Origin: an uncultured Pseudoflavonifractor sp.
Lineage (GTDB): Bacteria > Bacillota > Clostridia > Oscillospirales > Oscillospiraceae
DNA: 61,604 nucleotides
Assembly: GCA_904419835.1 (NCBI GenBank)
Contig: CAJFTA010000016.1
Coordinates: 1-61,604, forward strand
Direction: 5' to 3'
The notes under the pieces were generated by a model. It made no database searches. It saw only the letters and a list, made by a program, of their open reading frames with translations, and was not told where the DNA came from. A program made the translations under genes and the position numbers. Shown here one piece after another: positions 51,128-59,763 of this stretch; position 1 is the first letter of the stretch; each line of letters begins with the position of its first letter.

Positions 51128-51874
51128 TCAGTGCCTGGCCTGCCGGAGCCCGTCCAGAATCATGTCCCGGGCGGCCCGGGCCCTGTCCCTGTCCATGGCG
51201 GGCACGCTGGAGAGGGGATAGGGGATGCCCAGTGCCTCATACTTGGCCGCCCCCATGGTGTGGTAGGGCAGCACCTCCAGTCCCCTCAGGTTGCGGAAGG
51301 GGGCAATGAGCCTGCCCAGAGCGGTCAGCTCCTCGGGGGAGTCGGTGAGGCCGGGCACCACCACATGGCGCACAATCATGGGTACCTTTGCACGTTCCAG
51401 GGCATGGGCGAAGGCGAGCACCGGGGACTGGTCCTGTCCGGTGAGCTGCCGGTGGCCCTCCGGGTCGGCGTGCTTGATGTCCAGCAGCACCAGGCCGGTG
51501 ACGGCGAAGAGAGCGTCAAATTCCCCCTGCCGGCCGGGCTGGTACACGGCGCCCGAGGTGTCCAGGCAGGTGTGGATGCCCCGCTCCCTGGCCGCGGTGA
51601 ACAGCTCGGTGAGGAAGGGCAGCTGGAGCAGGGGCTCCCCGCCGGTGGCGGTAATGCCCCCCTGGCGGTAGAAGCCCCTGTTCCGCTCATAGGCGGAGAG
51701 CAGCTCCTCCACCGTCATCTCCGCGCCGCCCTCCGCGCTCCAGGTGTCCGGGTTGTGGCAGTAGAGGCAGCGCATGGGGCAGCCCTGGAAGAACACCACA
51801 AAGCGGATGCCCGGGCCGTCCACCGTGCCGAAGCTCTCCACCGAGTGGATGCGCCCGGTGTTACATGCCCTCAT
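51128..51874 (-). CDS. pflA: Pyruvate formate-lyase activating enzyme (radical SAM)
   Basis: This 248-aa enzyme uses SAM and a [4Fe-4S] cluster to generate the glycyl radical. RIHSVESFGTVDGPGIRFVV, the cluster motif CPMRCLYCHNPDTW (CxxxCxxC) and TATGGEPLLQ identify it. Its start overlaps the separate glycyl-radical-domain gene by 14 bases, and no own ribosome site is seen, so it is translationally coupled. It must activate Gly55 of that small protein rather than a residue within the large subunit (inference). Confidence 0.95.
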   Translation of the reverse strand: MRACNTGRIHSVESFGTVDGPGIRFVVFFQGCPMRCLYCHNPDTWSAEGGAEMTVEELLSAYERNRGFYRQGGITATGGEPLLQLPFLTELFTAARERGIHTCLDTSGAVYQPGRQGEFDALFAVTGLVLLDIKHADPEGHRQLTGQDQSPVLAFAHALERAKVPMIVRHVVVPGLTDSPEELTALGRLIAPFRNLRGLEVLPYHTMGAAKYEALGIPYPLSSVPAMDRDRARAARDMILDGLRQARH

Positions 51875-52103
51875 GGAAGGTGCGGGCGATGACCTCGTCC
51901 TGCTGCTCCCTGGTCAGCTTGTGGAAGTTGACCGCGTAGCCGGACACCCGGACGGTGAGCTGAGGGTACTTCTCCGGGTGGGCCTGGGCGTCCAGCAGAG
52001 TCTCCTTGGTGAACACGTTGACGTTCAGGTGGTGGCCGCCCTTTTCGGCGTAGCCGTCCAGCAGGGAGACCAGGTTGTCAATCTGGGAATCGGTGACGTG
52101 CAT
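51861..52103 (-). CDS. Separate glycyl-radical domain of pyruvate formate-lyase (GrcA-like)
   Basis: This 80-aa protein corresponds to the C-terminal domain of PflB: LDGYAEKGGHHLNVNVFTKE, ETLLDAQAHPEKYPQLTVRV and the radical motif RVSGYAV (Gly55). The ending REQQDEVIARTFHEGM matches normal PflB ends. AAAGGAGC precedes its ATG, and 41 bases separate it from the large-subunit stop, so it is a real gene and not a frameshift product. In E. coli the similar YfiD/GrcA repairs damaged PflB; here the large subunit itself lacks this domain, so this protein looks essential for activity. Confidence 0.93.
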   Translation of the reverse strand: MHVTDSQIDNLVSLLDGYAEKGGHHLNVNVFTKETLLDAQAHPEKYPQLTVRVSGYAVNFHKLTREQQDEVIARTFHEGM

Positions 52104-52144
52104 GGAATTTTGCTCCTTTCGGGGGTGAGGTGTGGAAAACGGGA

Positions 52145-54244
52145 TTACTCCTCTTCGTCGCTGAGGTTGGGCTCGCAGCAGGCGCAGTCCGGGTCCATCT
52201 CAAAGGTGATGGCGTCGTCGAAGAGGATCTGGTCGTCCTTGCCCAGGGCGCCGGGGATGATGGAGAAGGTGTTGGAGATGCCGTCCTGGGCGTCCTTGAA
52301 GGGCAGCTTGGACACCGAACTGAGGGAGGCCACAGCGCCGTGGGAGTCCCGGCGGTGCATGGGGTTGGCGCCGGGGGCGAAGGCCTCGCCCGCCTTCCGG
52401 CCGTCGGGGGTGGAGCCGGTGTTTTTGCCGTAGACCACGTTGGAGGTGATGGTCAGGATGGAGGTGGTGGGGATGCCGCCCCGGTAGGTGTGGTTGCCCC
52501 GGACATAGTCCATAAAGCCCTGTACCACGTCGTAGGCGATGGAGTCCACCCGGTCGTCGTCGTTGCCGTACTTGGGGAAGTCACCCTCCACCTCGTAGTC
52601 CACCACAATGCCGTTCTCGTCCCGGATGGTGCGGACCCTGGCGTACTTGATGGCGGACAGGGAGTCGGCCACCACGGACAGCCCGGCGATGCCGGTGGCG
52701 AACCACCGCTTTACGTTCCGGTCGTGGAGGGCCATCTGGATGCGCTCGTAGCAGTACTTGTCGTGCATATAGTGGATGATGTTCAGGGTGTTGACGTACA
52801 CGCTGGCCAGCCACTTCATCATGTCCCGGAAGCGCTCCATGACCTCGCCGTAGTCCAGATACTCGCTGGTGATGGGCCGGTACCGGGGGCCCACCTGCTT
52901 CTTGGAGATCTCGTCCACGCCGCCGTTGATGGCGTACAGCAGGCACTTGGCCAGGTTGGCCCGGGCGCCGAAGAACTGCATCTCCTTGCCCACCCGCATG
53001 CTGGACACGCAGCAGGCGATGGCGTAGTCGTCGCCGTGGGTGACCCGCATCAGGTCGTCGTTCTCGTACTGGATGGAGGAGGAGAGAATGGAGGTCTTGG
53101 CGCAGAAGCGCTTGAAGTTCATGGGCAGCCGGGTGGACCAGAGCACCGTCAGGTTGGGCTCGGGGGCGGTGCCCAGGTTCTCCAGGGTGTGGAGATACCG
53201 GTAGGACATCCTGGTGACCATGCTCCGGCCGTCGATGCCCATGCCGCCGATGGACTCGGTGACCCAGGTGGGGTCGCCGGAGAAGAGGGCGTTGTACTCG
53301 GGGGTCCGGGCGAATTTGACCAGCCGCAGCTTCATGATGAAGTGGTCCACAAACTCCTGGATCTGCTCCTCGGTGAAGGTGCCGGCGGCCAGGTCCCGCT
53401 GGGCGTAGATGTCCAGGAAGGTGGAGGTACGGCCCAGGCTCATGGCCGCGCCGTTCTGCTCCTTGATGGCGGCCAGGTAGCCGAAGTAGAGCCACTGGAT
53501 GGCCTCCTGCACGTTGGCGGCGGGCCGGGAGATGTCAAAGCCGTAGATGCTGCCCAGCTCCTTGAGCTCCTTGAGGGCCTTGATCTGCTCGCTCAGCTCC
53601 TCCCGCTCCCGGGTGACGCCCGAATACATGATGATGCGGGTGGTGTCCTTCTGGTGCTGCTTGTCCTGGATGAGCCGGTCCACGCCGTAGAGGGCCACCC
53701 GGCGGTAGTCGCCGATGATGCGGCCGCGGCCGTAGGCGTCGGGCAGGCCGGTGATGATGTGGCTGGAGCGGCAGGCGCGCATTTCGGGGGTGTAGGCGTC
53801 AAACACGCCCTCGTTGTGGGTCTTGCGGTGCTTGGTGAAGAACTCCACAATCTGGGGGTCCACATGGTAGCCGTTCTCCTCGCAGGCCTTCACCGCCATG
53901 CGGATGCCGCCGTAGGGCTGCAATGCCCGCTTGAAGGGCTTGTCGGTCTGGAAGCCCACGATTTTCTCTCTGCTCTTGTCCAGGTAGCCGGGCCCGTGGG
54001 AGGTGATGGTGGAGACAATGCTGGTGTCCATGTCCAGCACGCCGCCCTTTTCCCGCTCCTGGCGGGACAGGTCCATCACCTGAGCCCACAGGGCCTTGGT
54101 GTCCTCCGTGGGGCCGGCCAGGAAGGACTCGTCGCCCTCATAGGGGGTGTAGTTCTTCTGGATGAAATCCCGGACGTTGATCTCCTTCTGCCATACGCCG
54201 GGGGTGAAGGAGTCCCACTCCGGTACGATGCGCATTTCTTCCAT
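52145..54244 (-). CDS. pflB: Pyruvate formate-lyase large subunit lacking the glycyl-radical domain
   Basis: This 699-aa chain would cleave pyruvate with CoA to acetyl-CoA and formate. The catalytic cysteines C411-C412 lie in CCVSSMRVGKEMQFFGARAN. The barrel runs through SNVVYGKNTGSTPDGRKAGE, GANPMHRRDSHGAVASLSSV and DGISNTFSIIPGALGKDDQI. Normal PflB (about 750 aa) then continues into the radical domain. Here it ends in a unique acidic, cysteine-containing tail (DPDCACCEPNLSDEEE), and the radical domain is the next gene. AAAGGAG precedes the ATG. Two promoters and palindromes lie upstream. Confidence 0.95.
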   Translation of the reverse strand: MEEMRIVPEWDSFTPGVWQKEINVRDFIQKNYTPYEGDESFLAGPTEDTKALWAQVMDLSRQEREKGGVLDMDTSIVSTITSHGPGYLDKSREKIVGFQTDKPFKRALQPYGGIRMAVKACEENGYHVDPQIVEFFTKHRKTHNEGVFDAYTPEMRACRSSHIITGLPDAYGRGRIIGDYRRVALYGVDRLIQDKQHQKDTTRIIMYSGVTREREELSEQIKALKELKELGSIYGFDISRPAANVQEAIQWLYFGYLAAIKEQNGAAMSLGRTSTFLDIYAQRDLAAGTFTEEQIQEFVDHFIMKLRLVKFARTPEYNALFSGDPTWVTESIGGMGIDGRSMVTRMSYRYLHTLENLGTAPEPNLTVLWSTRLPMNFKRFCAKTSILSSSIQYENDDLMRVTHGDDYAIACCVSSMRVGKEMQFFGARANLAKCLLYAINGGVDEISKKQVGPRYRPITSEYLDYGEVMERFRDMMKWLASVYVNTLNIIHYMHDKYCYERIQMALHDRNVKRWFATGIAGLSVVADSLSAIKYARVRTIRDENGIVVDYEVEGDFPKYGNDDDRVDSIAYDVVQGFMDYVRGNHTYRGGIPTTSILTITSNVVYGKNTGSTPDGRKAGEAFAPGANPMHRRDSHGAVASLSSVSKLPFKDAQDGISNTFSIIPGALGKDDQILFDDAITFEMDPDCACCEPNLSDEEE

Positions 54245-54281
54245 AGAAGTCTCCTTTGGTACAGATTTGGCTGCCGGGCGG

Positions 54282-54297
54282 ATTGCAATACCGCAAT
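54282..54297. promoter_or_regulatory. Inverted repeat in the pfl leader
   Basis: ATTGC-AATACC-GCAAT lies between promoter P1 and the start codon. It is a possible regulator site or a small RNA hairpin. Confidence 0.4.
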
Positions 54298-54299
54298 GG

Positions 54300-54313
54300 T
54301 TAGCTTAAGCTAA
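54300..54313. promoter_or_regulatory. 14-bp perfect palindrome at the pfl P1 start site
   Basis: TTAGCTTAAGCTAA overlaps the end of the P1 -10 box and the +1 region, the classical place for a repressor. It does not match Rex or FNR consensus sites. Confidence 0.6.
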
Positions 54314-54341
54314 TTATACTATTTCAGTATGAATTCGTCAA
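54313..54341 (-). promoter_or_regulatory. pfl promoter P1
   Basis: Minus strand: TTGACG, 17 bases (ending GAAATAG), TATAAT. Confidence 0.85.
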
Positions 54342-54381
54342 GAGCAGCGTGGAACAGTAAAAATGGACATTCGACCGAAAA

Positions 54382-54411
54382 AGTATACTATTTTTAAAGG
54401 TAGCTTGTCAA
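54382..54411 (-). promoter_or_regulatory. pfl promoter P2
   Basis: Minus strand: TTGACA, 18 bases (ending AAAATAG), TATACT. P1 and P2 share the AAATAGTATA spacer end, so they may be arranged for alternative control. The -35 lies seven bases from the upstream glycosyltransferase stop. Confidence 0.75.
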
Positions 54412-54417
54412 GGAACG

Positions 54418-55494
54418 TCAAGAGAAAGACAAAGAGGAGAAAAAAGTCCGGTTTTGGAGGACAAATGGGTCCTCCGGGCGGAAGGAGGCGGCCAGCTCGT
54501 TGAAGGCTCTGGCCTTCTCCACGTCGCCCAGGCGGTACCAGCAGACGCACAGCTGGATAGCGGGGAGGTACCCGTAGCAGTCGGGGGAGACGAAGGCGCC
54601 GGAGGTGTCGTCCCGCTTTCGGGTGAGGGCCAGTTCGTACCAGAAGGCGGCCTGCCGCCACTGCTCCCGGGCCAGAAACCAGCCGCCCATATCGCAGCAC
54701 ACCTCAGCCCTTGGGGTGTCCAGAGCCAGGCTGCGGAGTAGGGCAGAAAGGGCGTCCCCATCCCGGCCCAGAGCGGTCATACACTGGGAGAGCAGGCGGC
54801 AGGCCTCAATTTCATTCTCCAGCCACCCCTGCCCGCTGTCCAGAAAGGCGGTGAGTACCTCTGCGGCCTCGGCAAAGCGGCTGTGATACCACAGCTCCCG
54901 GGCGTAGTAGAACTGACTCCGGGGGTCCAGGGCCTTGCCTGCGGCCAGCTGGGCCTCGTAGATGCGCAGGTTGCGGTCCGGGTCGCCCGCGCCCGCTTTT
55001 TTGTGGGACACCGCCGCGTTGGACCAGCGGACTTCCCCGGCGGGGGCGATGGCCTCGTGGACGGCCCCCGCCCAGCGGAAGCGGGGATCGCTGCGCACCA
55101 CCCGCTCCCGGTAATAGGTGAAGGTGGGCCGCCCCTGGGGGTCAAAGGCGGTGTGGTAGGGCATCATGATCACATCCGCCCCCGGCAGCAGCTCCTCCCG
55201 CATGGCCCGGAACCGGGCCCGGTCGGGCTCCTCTATCACGTCGTCGGCGTCCAGCCACATGCAGTAGCCGCCGCTGGCCCGGTCAAAGGAGAAGTTCCGG
55301 GCGGCGGCGAAGTCGTCCGCCCAGGGGAAGTCAAAGAGCTTATCTGTGAAGCGCCGGGCAACCTCTTTTGTCCCGTCGGTGCTGCCGGTGTCCACGATAA
55401 TAATCTCATCCACCAGATCCGCCGCGCTCTCCAGGCACCGGCCCAGCACGGCCTCCTCGTTCTTCACAATCATACACAGGCTGATGGTACACAA
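54418..55494 (-). CDS. Family 2 glycosyltransferase with C-terminal TPR-like helices
   Basis: This 358-aa protein is read from TTG 55494, because GGGAGGGG lies six bases before it and the family begins TISLCMIVKNEE; the earlier ATG (55530) precedes this site. The GT-A domain has VDEIIIVDTGSTDGTKEVAR, FPWADDFAAARNFS and WLDADDVIEE (DxD-like). From about residue 190, paired helices (FYYARELWYHSRFAEAAEVL, EVCCDMGGWFLAREQWRQAA) resemble TPRs. It is similar to SunS-like glycosyltransferases. It lies upstream of pfl but has its own stop before the pfl promoters. Confidence 0.87.
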   Translation of the reverse strand: MCTISLCMIVKNEEAVLGRCLESAADLVDEIIIVDTGSTDGTKEVARRFTDKLFDFPWADDFAAARNFSFDRASGGYCMWLDADDVIEEPDRARFRAMREELLPGADVIMMPYHTAFDPQGRPTFTYYRERVVRSDPRFRWAGAVHEAIAPAGEVRWSNAAVSHKKAGAGDPDRNLRIYEAQLAAGKALDPRSQFYYARELWYHSRFAEAAEVLTAFLDSGQGWLENEIEACRLLSQCMTALGRDGDALSALLRSLALDTPRAEVCCDMGGWFLAREQWRQAAFWYELALTRKRDDTSGAFVSPDCYGYLPAIQLCVCWYRLGDVEKARAFNELAASFRPEDPFVLQNRTFFSSLSFS

Positions 55495-55621
55495 AGCCGT
55501 CCCCTCCCAGTTTCTCAGCATTTGACCCATTGTATGCGCGCTCCCGGCGAGGAGCCATGGCCCGGGCTGTCCTCATAATTCCGCCGGGCGGCGCATACCT
55601 GTGGACAGAGGAGGTGGTACC

Positions 55622-57043
55622 ATGGCCTTTTTGGAGCGGCTGGGGGATTTCATCTGGAACCCTTGGCTGCTGGGGCTGTTTCTGCTGGCGGGATTGTACT
55701 GCTCGGTGCGGACCGGTTTTTTCCAGCTCTTCGGCCTGCCGGTATGGCTGAAAACCACCCTGGGCTCGGTATTCCTGGGAAGCAGAAAAAAGACCGGCCG
55801 GGGCATCACCCAGTTCCAGGCCCTCTCCACCGCCCTGGCCTCCACCATCGGCACGGGCAGCATCGCCGGGGTGGCCACCGCCATCTTCTACGGCGGGCCG
55901 GGGGCGGTGTTCTGGATGTGGGTGTCCGCCTTCCTGAGCATGATGACCGGCTGCCTGGAAAAGACCCTGGCCGTCCGGTACCGGGAGCCATCCCCGGAGG
56001 GGGGCTGGCAGGGCGGGCCCATGTGCTATATGGAGCGGGGCCTGGGGAGCCGTGGGCTGGCCTGCCTGTTTTCCCTGTGCTGCGTGGGGGCCTCCCTGGG
56101 GGGCGGCAACATGGTCCAGGCCAACTCCATCGCCACCGCCCTGGAGCACAGCTTCGGCTGGGACCGGCTGGCGGTGGGGGTGGTGACGGCGGCGCTCACC
56201 GGCGTGGTGATTCTGGGCGGCATCGGCCGCATCGGCGCGGTGAGCGAGAAGCTTGTGCCCGCCATGGCCCTGCTGTTCATCGGGGGCAGCGCGGTGGTGC
56301 TGGCGGTCAACGCCTCCGCCCTGCCCGGGGCGCTGGAGTCCATTGTCGCCGGCGCCCTCACCCCGGCGGCGGCGGGGGGCGGCCTGGGCTACGGCGTGGC
56401 CCGGGCCATGCGGTACGGCGTCGCCCGGGGGGTGTTCACCAACGAGGCGGGCATGGGCTCCTCCGCCATGGCCCACGCCGCCTCCGACGTGAAGGAGCCC
56501 GCCGAGCAGGGCATGTGGGGCATCTTCGAGGTCTTTGTGGCCACCCTGGTGGTGTGTACCATGACGGCCCTGGTCATCCTCACCACCGGCGTCTACCACC
56601 CGGCGGAGGCCCTGGCCGCCATCCAGAGCGGCACGGTGTCCGACGCCATGCTGGGCGCGCCCTTGTCCGCCGCCGCCTTTTCCACTGTGTACGGCCCCTT
56701 GGGCGGGGCCTTTGTGGCGGTGTGCCTGCTGCTCTTCGCCTTCACCTCCCTGCTGGGCTGGAGCTACTACGGCGAGCGGGGCCTCCAGTACCTCACCGGC
56801 TCCCACCGGCTGCGGCCAGTCTACCGGGCGGTGTTTCTGGCGATGATTGTGGTGGGGGCGGCGGGAAACATGTCCGCCGTGTGGCAGATGGCGGATATCT
56901 TCAACGGCCTCATGGCCCTGCCCAACCTGACGGCCATTCTCCTCCTCTCGCCGGAGGCCCTGGCGCTGTGGCGGGCGTGGGCGGAGAAGCGCATGGGAAA
57001 ACAGAGGCATTCTTGCGTTCCCGGCGGGAAGCCGCTATACTAA
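55622..57043 (+). CDS. Sodium:alanine/glycine symporter (AGCS family)
   Basis: This 473-aa membrane transporter starts at the ATG at 55622, with AGAGGAGG eight bases upstream. Ten to eleven hydrophobic helices and the AGCS motifs TALASTIGTGSIAGVATAIF, GGPGAVFWMWVSAFL and GVFTNEAGMGSSAMAHAA are present. It imports alanine or glycine with Na+. It is divergent from the glycosyltransferase gene. The next gene's promoter lies inside its last codons. Confidence 0.93.
   Translation: MAFLERLGDFIWNPWLLGLFLLAGLYCSVRTGFFQLFGLPVWLKTTLGSVFLGSRKKTGRGITQFQALSTALASTIGTGSIAGVATAIFYGGPGAVFWMWVSAFLSMMTGCLEKTLAVRYREPSPEGGWQGGPMCYMERGLGSRGLACLFSLCCVGASLGGGNMVQANSIATALEHSFGWDRLAVGVVTAALTGVVILGGIGRIGAVSEKLVPAMALLFIGGSAVVLAVNASALPGALESIVAGALTPAAAGGGLGYGVARAMRYGVARGVFTNEAGMGSSAMAHAASDVKEPAEQGMWGIFEVFVATLVVCTMTALVILTTGVYHPAEALAAIQSGTVSDAMLGAPLSAAAFSTVYGPLGGAFVAVCLLLFAFTSLLGWSYYGERGLQYLTGSHRLRPVYRAVFLAMIVVGAAGNMSAVWQMADIFNGLMALPNLTAILLLSPEALALWRAWAEKRMGKQRHSCVPGGKPLY
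57013..57041 (+). promoter_or_regulatory. Promoter of the glycerate kinase gene
   Basis: TTGCGT, 17 bases and TATACT, lying within the 3' end of the symporter gene, 72 bases before the ATG. Confidence 0.65.
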
Positions 57044-57112
57044 GCACAGACTGAGAATTCCCTGCCGCGGCCTGCGCGGGGCGGCAGACGTTTTGCGTCA
57101 GGGGGAAGCGAT

Positions 57113-58258
57113 ATGAAAAAAGTGGTCCTGATTCCCGACTCCTTCAAGGGCACCCTGTCCTCCGCCCGGATCTGCGAGATCATCGGCGGCAGGGTGGCCG
57201 AGCACTTCCCGGACTGCCAGGTGGTGTCCATCCCCGTGGCCGACGGCGGCGAGGGCAGCGTGGACTGCTTCCTTGCCGCCCTGGGGGGCGAGAAGGTGCG
57301 CGTCACCGTCAAGAACCCCTTCTTTGAGGAGATGGAGGGCTTTTACGGCCTCGTTGACGGCGGGGAGACCGCCGTCGTGGAGATGGCCGCCTGCGCGGGT
57401 CTGCCCCTGGCGGAGGACCGGAAGGACCCCCGCAGGACCACCACCTACGGCGTGGGAGAGCTGATTCTGGCCGCCGCCGCCGGGGGCGTGAAGAAGATCA
57501 TCGTGGGCCTGGGCGGCAGCGCCACCAACGACGGCGGCTGCGGCGCGGCGGCCGCTGTGGGCGTGAAGTTCTACAACAATAAGGGCAAGACCTTTGTGCC
57601 AACCGGCGGCACCACCCACCAGATTGCCCGCATCGACATGTCCGGACGGGACAGGCGCCTGGAGGGCGTGGAGATTGTGGCCATGTGCGACATCGACAAC
57701 CCCATGTACGGCCCCGCCGGCGCGGCCTATGTGTTTGGCCCCCAGAAGGGCGCCGACCCGGAGACAGTCCGTTTTCTGGACGAGGGCATCAAGCATCTGG
57801 CCCAGGTCATCAGGCAGGACCTGAGCCGGGATCTGGCCTTTATGCCCGGATCCGGCGCCGCCGGCGCCATGGGCGCGGGCATGGCGGCCTTCTTCGGCGC
57901 CCGGCTCCAGATGGGCATTGAGACCGTGCTGGATACCGTCCGCTTTGCCGACGTCATCGCCGGCGCGGATATGATTTTCACCGGCGAGGGCAGGATGGAC
58001 AGCCAGTCCCTCCGGGGGAAGGCGGTCATCGGCGTGGCCAGACGGGCCAGGCTCCAGAACGTACCCGTCGTTGTCATCGCGGGCGGCGCGGACGACGGCA
58101 TTGACCCGGCCTACGGCATGGGGGTCACCGCCGTGTTCTCCATCAACCGCCTGCCGGAGGACTTCTCCGTCTCCCGAAGCAAGAGCGCGGAGAACCTGGC
58201 CCTCACCGCAGACAATATTCTCCGCCTCATCAAAGCGGCGGAGGAGATGAAGGGCTGA
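57113..58258 (+). CDS. Glycerate 2-kinase (GlxK/GarK family)
   Basis: This 381-aa kinase phosphorylates D-glycerate. Motifs: LIPDSFKGTLSSARICEIIG, PVADGGEGSVDCFLAALGG, DPRRTTTYGVGELILAA, VGLGGSATNDGGCGAAAAVG and IFTGEGRMDSQSLRGKAVIG. Length and motif order are normal for the GlxK class. There is a weak ribosome site (GGGGGAAGC). It is cytoplasmic and a single gene ending in a bidirectional terminator. It may link serine or glycerate use to glycolysis, in keeping with serine dehydratase in this window. Confidence 0.93.
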   Translation: MKKVVLIPDSFKGTLSSARICEIIGGRVAEHFPDCQVVSIPVADGGEGSVDCFLAALGGEKVRVTVKNPFFEEMEGFYGLVDGGETAVVEMAACAGLPLAEDRKDPRRTTTYGVGELILAAAAGGVKKIIVGLGGSATNDGGCGAAAAVGVKFYNNKGKTFVPTGGTTHQIARIDMSGRDRRLEGVEIVAMCDIDNPMYGPAGAAYVFGPQKGADPETVRFLDEGIKHLAQVIRQDLSRDLAFMPGSGAAGAMGAGMAAFFGARLQMGIETVLDTVRFADVIAGADMIFTGEGRMDSQSLRGKAVIGVARRARLQNVPVVVIAGGADDGIDPAYGMGVTAVFSINRLPEDFSVSRSKSAENLALTADNILRLIKAAEEMKG

Positions 58259-58273
58259 GCATCCGGAACATAA

Positions 58274-58301
58274 AAAACGGAAGGCCGCGGCCTTCCGTTT
58301 T
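58274..58301. terminator. Bidirectional terminator
   Basis: AAAACGGAAGGCC and GGCCTTCCGTTTT pair with flanking A/T runs, between convergent glycerate kinase and AlkD-like genes. Confidence 0.88.
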
Positions 58302-58302
58302 T

Positions 58303-58989
58303 TTAGCTGTTTTTCCACCGCAGGGCCCGGAGGGCGTCCTTGTGCTCCGGGGTGATGCGGTAGCTCTCCACCGCCTTCTGGATGGTCTTGTTGTGGGTCC
58401 ACTGCTCCAGCCGGCGGCCGGTCAGGTAGGGGAGGGCGGCGTCGTACTGCTTGGCCAGGGCGGTGGCGAAGTACCAGGCCGCCATCATCCGCACATAGTA
58501 ATCCTCATGCCGCACCTGCGCCGCCCAGTCCAGGTACTCCGGGCGGAAGAAATCGTCCAGATAGAGGGACATGAGCATTCCCAGGCCGAAGCGGACGGTG
58601 TAGGTCTCCCTGCTGTCCAGCCAGCGGCGGATCTGGCCGGGGAGCTGGGGCGGGTGGGCGCGGAAAGCCCTGGGGGAGAGCAGGTCGCAGGTGGCCCAGT
58701 TGTCCACGTGGGGGAGAAAGACCTCCAGCCCGGCCACCGTCTCCTCATAGCCGGACCGGGCGCAGAGGAGCAGGCCGTGGAGGTTGTTCTCCTCGTAGTA
58801 GTGGTGGGGGAGCGCCAGGAGAAATGCCTCCGCCTCCGCCGTGCCCTTCAGCTCCCTGGCCAGCTTCCGCAGGGCGGGCATCCGCACGCCGATGATCCGC
58901 TCCTTGTCGATGGTGGGCATCAGACCGGCGTGAAACTGCCGGTACTTTAAATCCTGGAGGGCAAACAGCCGCTCCTGAATGGCGTCCAT
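58303..58989 (-). CDS. DNA alkylation repair protein (AlkD-like HEAT repeat)
   Basis: This 228-aa all-helical protein starts at the ATG at 58989 (MDAIQERLFALQDLKYRQFH), seven bases after AAGGGG; an ATG six bases upstream is too close to that site. Motifs: the early KYRQFHAGLMP and IGVRMPALRKLARELKGTAE, then NWATCDLLSPRAFRAHP and a late HEDYYVRMMAAWYFATALAK, HNKTIQKAVESYRI. AlkD-type glycosylases remove alkylated bases using HEAT repeats. The Trp-Asp region around VDNWATCD fits the active site. Confidence 0.88.
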   Translation of the reverse strand: MDAIQERLFALQDLKYRQFHAGLMPTIDKERIIGVRMPALRKLARELKGTAEAEAFLLALPHHYYEENNLHGLLLCARSGYEETVAGLEVFLPHVDNWATCDLLSPRAFRAHPPQLPGQIRRWLDSRETYTVRFGLGMLMSLYLDDFFRPEYLDWAAQVRHEDYYVRMMAAWYFATALAKQYDAALPYLTGRRLEQWTHNKTIQKAVESYRITPEHKDALRALRWKNS

Positions 58990-59101
58990 ATCCATACCCC
59001 TTCCGCTGTGAGTTGCCCCCAGTATAGCACAAAATGTTCCGCTTGTCAGCGGTTCGGCCGCACCGGGCAAAAGGGCGCTTACAATCTCCTGAGAAAAAAG
59101 C

Positions 59102-59130
59102 TTGACAGGGCAAGGCGCTCGAGCTAAAAT
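59102..59130 (+). promoter_or_regulatory. Promoter of the second TetR gene
   Basis: TTGACA, 17 bases and TAAAAT; the operator at 59130 abuts the -10 box. Confidence 0.85.
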
Positions 59131-59142
59131 GAACCATGTTCA
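59130..59142. promoter_or_regulatory. TetR operator, copy 1
   Basis: TGAACCATGTTCA lies between the -10 box and the TetR start. A near-identical palindrome (TGAACAATGTTCA) occurs upstream of the next gene, which marks it as the likely regulator site. Confidence 0.75.
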
Positions 59143-59158
59143 TATTGGAGGTCGGGCC

Positions 59159-59716
59159 ATGAATACCGTTGTCACATCCAAAGAGGAGATTCTCGCCGCC
59201 AGCCGGGAGCTGATCCGCAGCCAGGGCTGGTCCGCGGTCAGCATTCGCTCTGTGGCCGGGGCCTGCGGCGTATCGGTTGGGTCCATCTACAACTATTTTG
59301 ACTCCAAGGCCGACCTGGTGTCCGCCGCGGTAGAGAGCGTCTGGTGCGATATCTTCCGCCTGCCTGAGCAGGGGGAGGTGTTCCGGGATACCCTGGCCTG
59401 CGTCTCCTGGATCTATCAGCGCATGGAGTACGGCGGCCGGGCGTACCCGGGGTTCTTCACCCTCCACTCGGTGGGCTTTCTGGGCGCGGAGAAGTCAAGC
59501 GGCAGGCAGCGGATGGAACAGACCTGGCGGCACATTCTGGAGGGGCTGTGCGCCGTGCTGAAGCGGGACCCCAAGGTGAGGCCCGACGCCTTTGACGAGG
59601 AATTCACAGCGGAAAAGTTTGCGGATATCCTGTTTTCTCTCTTTTTATCTGGGCTTCTCCGGGGGGATTACAACCCCGCTTCCGTTCTGGAGCTGATCCG
59701 CAGGACCGTCTATTGA
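59159..59716 (+). CDS. TetR-family repressor of the membrane operon
   Basis: This 185-aa regulator starts at the ATG at 59159 with GGAGG nine bases upstream. The DNA-binding region is ILAASRELIRSQGWSAVSIR followed by SVAGACGVSVGSIYNYFDSK. The C-terminal part is a variable ligand domain. Matching palindromes before this gene and before 59844 suggest that it represses itself and the downstream membrane genes. The ligand is unknown. Confidence 0.92.
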   Translation: MNTVVTSKEEILAASRELIRSQGWSAVSIRSVAGACGVSVGSIYNYFDSKADLVSAAVESVWCDIFRLPEQGEVFRDTLACVSWIYQRMEYGGRAYPGFFTLHSVGFLGAEKSSGRQRMEQTWRHILEGLCAVLKRDPKVRPDAFDEEFTAEKFADILFSLFLSGLLRGDYNPASVLELIRRTVY

Positions 59717-59763
59717 CCACCTTCGGAACCCTTGCAATCAAAAATATCCCGTGCTCCCACGCG

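Noticed and set aside
52104..52144. A frameshift or sequencing error separating pflB from its radical domain.
   Set aside because: The large subunit ends with a unique 20-30-residue tail and its own stop. The small gene has its own ribosome site, and a 41-base spacer separates them. A single indel would not join the frames into a normal PflB.
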